Origin: Lota lota
Lineage: Eukaryota; Chordata; Actinopteri; Gadiformes; Lotidae
Reading direction: 5' to 3'
Length of the DNA: 64,000 bases
NCBI GenBank assembly: GCA_026745465.1
Contig: JACYXH010000734.1
Coordinates: 44,860 to 108,859, forward strand
Positions within the stretch are counted from its first letter, which is position 1; the number at the start of each line of letters is the position of its first letter. Below are positions 57,635 to 64,000 of this stretch, piece after piece. Below the pieces are notes generated by a model. It was not told the DNA's origin. It did not search any database and worked only from the letters and a program-made list of their open reading frames with translations. Made by a program: the position numbers and the translations under genes.

Positions 57635-57960
57635 ACCCAGTGGTAGGTTGGTAGATCTTAAACAGAAGGACAGACCAGTGGTGGGTTGGTAGGTCTTAAA
57701 CAGAAGGACAGACCAGTGGTGGGTTGGTAGGTCTTGAGCAGAAGGACAGACCAGTGGTAGGTTGGTAGGTCTTGAGCAGAAGGACAGACCAGTGGTGGGT
57801 TGGTAGGTCTTAAACAGAAGAACAGACCAGTGCTGGGTTGGTAGGTCTTGAGCAGAAGGAGAACCCAGTGGTGGGTTGGTAGGTCTTGAGCAGAAGGAGA
57901 ACCCAGTGGTGGGTTGGTAGGTATTGAGCAGAAGGAGAACCCAGTAGGTTTTGAACAGCA
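57635..57960. repeat. 38-bp minisatellite, about 8-9 copies
   Basis: Unit AGAAGGACAGACCAGTGGTG and GGTTGGTAGGTCTTGAGC. A 151-codon minus frame runs through it; since 38 is not a multiple of three, the peptide repeats every 38 residues. Confidence 0.92.
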
Positions 57961-58254
57961 GGATCCTCATCATCCCATCTTGGGAGCAGGCCGATGAGCC
58001 CCCTACTGGCTCAGACACGAGCCTTTCTCAGGCTAAACTGCAGAGTAATGGGCAAGGCCAGTTGGCCCATGAAGATGGGTCCCCTCAAATCAGCAACCAT
58101 CCTGGAAAGATCCCAACAAGAACTGAAGTTGTGCTCTCCTCCAGCTGGGGAGGTAGAGAAACCATCGCCACGGCTTCAAGATGTATGGAAGAGAACGTTG
58201 CAATGTGCTCAATGGTTCTCTCCTTAAGAGCTAGGTTGTGTTCTAGTTGCTGAG

Positions 58255-58440
58255 GGGACGAGCCCTCACACCTTGCCCCTGGCGTTTCTCCTCAGGGGAG
58301 ACCCTGTCACTATCTTGGAGGACATTCTAATTCACGTAACTGACGTTACGAGGGCCAGTGAATCACTTGGCTTCTCCCGAGGGGGCACATCTACAGAGCT
58401 GTAGATGTCAGACAGCACTTTACCCTAGCATGCATCTCTG
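58255..58440 (-). repeat. Arm 2 of an inverted repeat pair (with 55745-55935)
   Basis: Ends in CTAGCATGCATCTCTG, the inverse of the start of arm 1; includes AACTGACGTTACGAGGGCCA. Confidence 0.6.
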
Positions 58441-58544
58441 ATCACTCAAACCATATACCCCCATCATTAAGACAAAACACATGTGATGTGATGCAATGTT
58501 CAGCAAAGTAGTGGGAAAGTGGGCAGAAACATATCAGAGCAGGG

Positions 58545-60960
58545 CAGGGGGCTTGAGAGCGGGGGGACAGAGAGAGAGGGGGCAGAGAGAGAGGGGACAG
58601 AGAGAGAAGGGACAGAGAGAGAGGGGACAGAGAGAGAGGGGCCTGAGAGAGAGAGGGGACAGAGAGAGAGGGGACATAGAGAGAGGGGGCATGGGAGAGA
58701 GGGGGACGAGAGAGAGAGAGCGTGCCTGAGAGAGGGGGCCTGAGAGAGAGGGGGCATGAGAGAGAGTGGCATGAGAGAGGGGGGACTGAGAGAGAGGGGG
58801 GACTGAGAGAGAGGGGGGACTGAGAGAGTGGGGACTGAGAGAGAGAGGGGGGAGTGAGAGAGAGAGGGGGAGTGAGAGAGAGAGAGGGGGGACAGAGAGA
58901 GAATACAGAAAGAGAGAGGGGACTGAGAGAGAGAGGGGGGACAGAGAGAGAATACAGAAAGAGAGAGGGGACTGAGAGAGAGAGGGGGACAGAGAGAGGG
59001 GGGACTGAGAGAGAGAGAGGGGACAGAGAGAGAGGGGCCTGAGAGAGAGGGGACAGAGAGAGAGGGGACAGAGAGAGGGGGGACAGAGAGAGAGGGGGCT
59101 TGAGAGAGAGGGGGGGGCCTGAGAGAGAGGGGGGACTGAGAGAGAATACAGAAAGAGAGAGGGGAGACTGAGAGAGAGAGGGGGGACAGAGAGAGGGGAC
59201 AGAGAGAGAGGGGGCATGGGAGAGAGGGGACTGAGAGAGAGAGGGGGAATGAGAGAGAATACAGAGAGAGAGGGGGGACCGAGAGAGAGAGGGGGGACTG
59301 AGAGAAAGAGGGGGGACCGAAAGAGAGAGGGGGGACTGAGAGAAAGAGGGGGGGGACTGAGAGAGAGGGGGCATGAGAGAGAGAGGACTGAGAGAGCGGG
59401 GACAGAGAGAGGGGGGACAGAGAGGGGGGGACAGAGAGAGGGGACTGAGAGAGAGGGGGCATGAGAGAGAGAGGACAGAGAGAGGGGGCATGAGAGAGAG
59501 AGGACAGAGAGAGGGGGCATGAGAGAGGGGGACTGAGAGAGAGGGGGGGGACTGAGAGAGAGAGGGGGACTGAGAGAGAGGGGGAGGGGGGACTGAGAGA
59601 GAGGGGGGACTGAGAGAGAGAGGGGGACTGAGAGAGAATACAGAGAGAGAGGGGGGACTGAGAGCGAGAGAGGGGGGACTGAGAGAGAGAGGGGGGACTG
59701 AGAGAGAGAGGGGGACTGAGAGAGAGAGAGGGAGGACTGAGAGAGAATATAGAAAGAGAGGGGGGACTGAGAGAGAGAGGGGGGACAGAGAGAGAGAGGG
59801 GGGACAGAGAGAGAGGGGACAGAGAGAGAGGGGCCTGAGAGAGAGGGGACAGAGAGAGAGAGGGGACAGAGAGAGGGGGGGGGCTGAGAGAGAGGGGGCC
59901 TTAGAGAGAGGGGGCATGAGAGAGAGGGGCATGAGAGAGGGGGGACTGAGAGAGAGGGGGGACTGAGAGAGAGAGGGGGACTGAGAGAGAGAGGGGGGAC
60001 TGAGAGAGAGAGGGGGGACTGAGAGAGAGAGAGGGGGGACTGAGAGAGAGAGAGAGAGGGGGGACTGAGAGAGAGAGGGGGGACAGAGAGAGAGGGGGGA
60101 CAGAGAGAGAGGGGACAGAGAGAGAGGGGGACAGAGAGAGGGGACAGAGAGAGAGGGGGGCCTGAGAGAGAGGGGGCATGGGAGAGAGGGGGACGAGAGA
60201 GAGAGGGGACTGAGAGAGGGGGACCGAGAGAGAGAGGGGGGACTGAGAGAGAGAGGGGGGACTGAGAGAGAGAGGGGGGACTGAGAGAGAGAGAGGGGGG
60301 GGACTGAGAGAGAGGGGGCATGAGAGAGAGAGGACTGAGAGAGAGAGGGGGGACAGAGAGAGAGGGGGGACTGAGAGAGAGAGGGGGGACTGAGAGAGAA
60401 TACAGAGAGAGAGGGGACAGAAGAGAGAGGGGGGACTGAGAGAGAGAGGGGGGACTGAGAGAGAGGGGGGACTGAGAGAGAGAGGGGGGACTGAGAGAGA
60501 GAGGGGGGACTGAGAGAGAGGGGACAGAGAGAGAGGGGGGACTGAGAGAGAGGGGGGACTGAGAGAGTGGACATGAGAGAGGGGGACTGAGAGAGAGAGG
60601 GGGACTGAGAGAGAGGGGCATGAGAGAGGGGGGACTGAGAGAGAGGGGACAGAGAGAGAGGGGGGACTGAGAGAGAGAGGGGGGACTGGGAGAGAGAGGG
60701 GGGACTGAGAGAGAGGGGACTGAGAGAGAGGGGACTGAGAGAGGGGGGACTGAGAGAGAGAGGGGGGAATGAGAGAGAGAGGGGGACTGAGAGAGAGAGG
60801 GGGACTGAGAGAGAGAGGGGACTGAGAGAGAGGGGGGACTGAGAGAGAGAGGGGACTGGGAGAGGGGGGCATGAGAGAGGGGGGCATGAGAGAGGGGGCC
60901 TGAGAGAGAGAGCATGAGAGAGAGGCGGAGAGAGGGGGACAGAGAGAGAGGGGGGAGAGA
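58545..60960. repeat. 2.4-kb polypurine array (GAGAGAGGGGGGACT)
   Basis: Repeats of GAGAGAGAGGGGGGACTGA and GGGACAGAGAGAGA, with GGGGCATGAGAGAG variants. Pyrimidines on the plus strand are limited almost to ACT, ACA and CAT punctuation. Minus frames of up to 826 codons (Ser/Leu/Pro) are compositional and occur in more than one frame. Confidence 0.97.
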
Positions 60961-61053
60961 TGGGGGGGGGGGGGGAGGGGGGGGGGGCGAGAGAGAGCCA
61001 ACCAGGAGAGCCAAAATTAGGCCTCAGAGAGAAAAGGAAAAATCAGGACTTAC

Positions 61054-61109
61054 AGAGGCAGTTTCTTCTTCATGATTCAGGTGATACTCAGAGAATCTCC
61101 ATTTCGGAC
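61054..61109 (-). CDS. Candidate internal exon (56 bases), unidentified minus-strand gene
   Basis: Strong sites on minus: TGCACTCCTCTCTCAG acceptor and GTAAGT donor. Open in one frame, reading PKWRFSEYHLNHEEETAS, entering with one base owed and leaving in phase 0. It could instead be a noncoding exon, as the other frames stop. Confidence 0.4.
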
Positions 61110-61439
61110 CTGAGAGAGGAGTGCAACGAGAGATTAGAGAGCTCAAATGAACCACTGAACACAGTGGCAAAGTTGCTTCCTGTTCAATTAATTATTCATG
61201 CGATCTTGGGCACTTGTCTACTTCCATATTTGTAGAGCGACCAATGTATTACAAGAAATTCCAGTTCTTTATTATTAAGCTTTTGATATTTTTAATCATT
61301 TGTGAGATAAATTCACTGAGATAGTGGAAGTCAGTGGGCTTCAATCTAACAACTCAAAGTACTTTCACCTGTAGAAACTTTATTAAAATTAATACATTTT
61401 TTACTTTATTGTATAAAGGTGCAGTTGGAACAGACTTAG

Positions 61440-61626
61440 CAGAGAATAGATATAGATATAACTATCTATATCTCTAAGTGTTTTAATTAGTGAATAATAC
61501 AATTAAAAAAGCAAGTTGCTTAAGAAGAAGCAACTAGATATCTATCTCTATACTATATAGAAATATCGATATCTCTATCGCTATCTATCCATCAATAATA
61601 TATATATATATCTACCGCTATCTATC
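61440..61626. repeat. Degenerate CTATCTATAT simple repeat (left of LTR)
   Basis: CTAT/TATC/ATAG-rich sequence that continues on the other side of the solo LTR at 62303. Confidence 0.85.
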
Positions 61627-62302
61627 TGTGACGAAGTGATCGTCACATGTTGTACCATTGGTACAGCGCTACGAAGCGCCACGGCATGGAAGCCGACAGA
61701 CTAGTTTTAACAGCATATGGACATTTGCGCACGTTATGTTATTTATGTATTTCCTGTCTGTCTGTAAAACCACATCACTCATACTCACCACAGTTCTCCT
61801 GCATTAAGGGCAAGTTTGCATTCACTTCCGCAATATATGTCACGGGATCGCGCTGGGTCAGGCCATCGCGGTAAATGGTGAGGGGTATTTGTAGGTATTC
61901 TTAAAATACCTATTATATGTGTGGGTAAAATATATGGATTAAGTTGTGCTGTGTTTGTATTAGGTTTAGGATAATAATATACTTTTGTTTTGGTATTATG
62001 GCTGGTTAAAATTGATGTGAGGGTTTAATTGATTTATAATCACTTGGTTTAGCTTAGAGGTGGAGCTAACCAACTGCTACTGCTATTTAAGCCTGGGTGG
62101 CTTCATTGGACGCGGAGAGACGGTTGGTGATGGTTGCGAGAGCCATCATTGATGTAGGTCACGCTTGACATTTATGTATGTGTTATGTTAGTTCCTGTCT
62201 GCGTTCTTGTTTGTTCTCGTATAGTTTGTAATAAATATCTCCATTGAACTTCAACGTGTGGCTTAACCTCAATTGGACCAAAAGGCACATTACCCTACGA
62301 CA
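61627..62302 (+). mobile_element. Solo LTR of an LTR retrotransposon, 676 bp
   Basis: Starts TGTGACGAAGTGATCGTCAC and ends CCCTACGACA; flanked on both sides by CTATC (61622-61626 and 62303-62307). TATA-like TATTTAA at 62083 and AATAAA at 62230. Because the host DNA is a CTATC-rich repeat, the 5-base duplication could be chance, but the abrupt composition change at both ends supports the boundaries. Family not assigned. Confidence 0.75.
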
Positions 62303-62656
62303 CTATCCATCTCTCTATAGCTATATCTATAGATATCTATACCTCTATCGCTATCTATCCATCTCTCTATAGCTATAGCTATATATAGATATATTTATAT
62401 CTCTATATATAGCTATCTATATATCTATATAGATATCTATATATCTATCTGTATCTATCTATATCTATACCTCTATCGCCATCTATCCATCTCTCTATAG
62501 CTATATATAGATGTCTATATATCTATCTGTATCTATCTATATCTATACCTCTATCGCCATCTATCCATCTCTCTATAGCTATATATAGATGTCTATATAT
62601 CTACCTCTATATCTACCTATACCTCTATCGCTATATAGCCATCTCTCTATAGCTAC

Positions 62657-62716
<60 letters not shown>
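62303..62716. repeat. CTAT-rich simple repeat ending in (TA)n
   Basis: Continuation of the repeat split by the LTR; the last 55 bases are almost pure TA. Confidence 0.93.
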
Positions 62717-62718
<2 letters not shown>

Positions 62719-63770
62719 ACGTTTGTATCAAGAAACAAAGGCCCGTCATCATCATCGTGCCACCACAGAGACAAATCAACCGCTTAGCTTCAGCCACTCA
62801 ACGGGCTATGGCCCGGTGGAACAAAACCAATGAACCCATCCCGACACACTGTTTATTAGTCCTTTACTCAGTCAACGCAGAAAAGAGGAAACAGCGCCCC
62901 CCGGTGTCACACATTACAATGGCTAACAGAACAGGGCCAAACGCCGGCATTGTGTGACGTCATTTCCCCGCCTACTACTTGTGATGGCGGCCAATTGAAA
63001 GTGAATGAGGTCTCGAGCTTCTAGAAGCGCTAGGCTAACCGTGACAGTCACGCTTATTTCAATATAGCAATAGGTCTATGACTTGCAGAAATACTCATTT
63101 AAAACACTTTACGTCCCGTTACATCCACAACTAACATTATTTAACATATCAAGTAGGCCTAGTAGAAAAACAAATGTTCCTCACAGCAGGTCCAGCTACA
63201 GCAGTCGGTTTTACTTCGAAAAGTCTTCGTTTCCTTGCGGTTAACCCGGAAAACAGAGGACCACATTTGTCATTAGTCACACATAGAAGTTGAACCGGAA
63301 ACTTCCAACCGTGTTGTGGTTTAATTTGTAAAAATTATTTAGGAAATGACCGTGTATTGGAGACAAAAGACGGCTACTACCAAACTAGTTGCTTTACTGA
63401 ACGGAAGTAAACAGCGCCACCTGCAACAAGCCCCGCGAACTCATTACCATGGCAACCTAATTAGTACACCTACATGCAGGTGTGCATGGAAGCAAATCAT
63501 AACGTTTTGAAGTTTTAAAAGCCATTTAATTTTGTATATGGAAATGTAATACACCATTGAATTCATAACATTGACATATTATACTTTGAAGCCAAAATCA
63601 TCTGAATTCATTCGTTTTGAATTCACCTCGGCAATCGAGACTGAACGTGATGGAACAGACTGCTGTCATGGTGGTTATGTTGTGTTACGAGCTTTTTTGA
63701 AGCCCTGAAACCTACTGTGCTTATTGAGGCCCGACTTTGATTATACATAACTGACATAAACCGTACAATT
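62717..63770. other. Unique sequence, possible promoter/intron of the minus-strand gene
   Basis: Less repetitive than the rest. GATGGCGGCC at 62983 and several CG dinucleotides, but no transposon or exon was established. Confidence 0.35.
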
Positions 63771-63774
63771 TACC

Positions 63775-63804
63775 TGAGCCCCGTCCTTCTCCCTGTTGGC
63801 CATC
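63775..63804 (-). CDS. Candidate first coding exon of a minus-strand gene
   Basis: Minus strand: GCCAACGATGGCC start context (G after ATG), then MANREKDGAQ, then donor GTAAAT, ending in phase 0. The next candidate exon (61109-61054) needs one owed base, so at least one exon would be missing between them. Product not recognised. Confidence 0.35.
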
Positions 63805-64000
63805 GTTGGCTTTAATTCTCCAGCAGTTTTCTTTGATCACATGACTGACGGATGGCGCTCTGATAGGCCGGCAGTAGATTCGATTGCATTCTCTCATTGC
63901 TTTGGCCTTGGAAGGCCCTGCTACTGCAGTTTAGATTTTTATGGCTTTAATTTTCTGGTCCATATTTTGACCACTTGAATATGAGTAATCAATATCGTAT

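Noticed and set aside
56730-57960. Regular 40- and 38-bp repeats considered as a CRISPR-like array
   Set aside because: Units are contiguous with no unique spacers, and the genome is eukaryotic.
58442-61014. Long minus-strand open frames (up to 826 codons) rich in Ser, Leu and Pro
   Set aside because: They read a polypurine simple repeat; several frames are open together and no domain is present.

Overview
Eukaryotic, teleost-type genomic DNA. Three things point there: a spliced fish-type NLR (NLRC3-like: FISNA-NACHT, 174-base LRR exons, terminal PRY-SPRY/B30.2 exon), bloodthirsty-like TRIM genes, and a fish-type repeat load (DIRS-like tyrosine recombinase, pogo, hAT, L1/Tx1 and L2 fragments, many AC/TG, GGT and GA arrays). 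The density of dinucleotide repeats together with NLR and TRIM copies would suit a gadiform fish, but that is inference; no species can be named from the sequence. Most long open frames here are microsatellite or minisatellite shadows, not genes.

Layout. 0-2.6 kb: upstream-type sequence that recurs at 24.0-25.0 kb, a 63-bp array, and an inverted copy of the 3' flank of the TRIM at 43-44 kb. 3.5-9.7 kb: minus-strand 3' end of an NLR (two LRR exons, a 47-base linker exon, a B30.2 exon whose frame runs into a TG repeat), with a solo LTR and minisatellites in its intron. 10.06-11.53 kb: a pogo-type DNA transposon. 11.5-14.1 kb: an orphan plus-strand B30.2 exon, forming an inverted duplication with 3.5-6.4 kb. 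14.6-16.86 kb: a compact tyrosine-recombinase retroelement with inverted repeats, lodged between two copies of a TRIM promoter. 16.86-19.6 kb: intact TRIM gene A. 20-23.8 kb: low-complexity DNA, a decayed DDE-integrase gene and a 1.4-kb GGT array. 26.79-37.63 kb: a complete NLR gene in which all 11 exons keep phase (1160 codons). 38.9-40.56 kb: L1/Tx1 3' end. 40.73-43.83 kb: TRIM gene B, a segmental copy of A whose own PRY-SPRY is replaced by the NLR-type linker and B30.2 exon, now broken by one extra C. 44-47.4 kb: repeats. 47.6-63.8 kb: mostly tandem arrays, with a few candidate minus-strand exons that may belong to one large gene starting near 63.8 kb, and a second solo LTR.

How it fits together. 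NLR and TRIM genes share one B30.2 cassette (four copies: 4.4-5.3, 12.5-13.0, 37.1-37.6 and 43.3-43.8 kb) with its upstream intron or 3' UTR in several copies. The cassette has been inverted, orphaned, and joined to a TRIM N-terminus. The window reads as an immune-receptor cluster in which duplication and exon shuffling are recombining sensor (LRR/B30.2) and signalling or ligase (NACHT or RING) parts.
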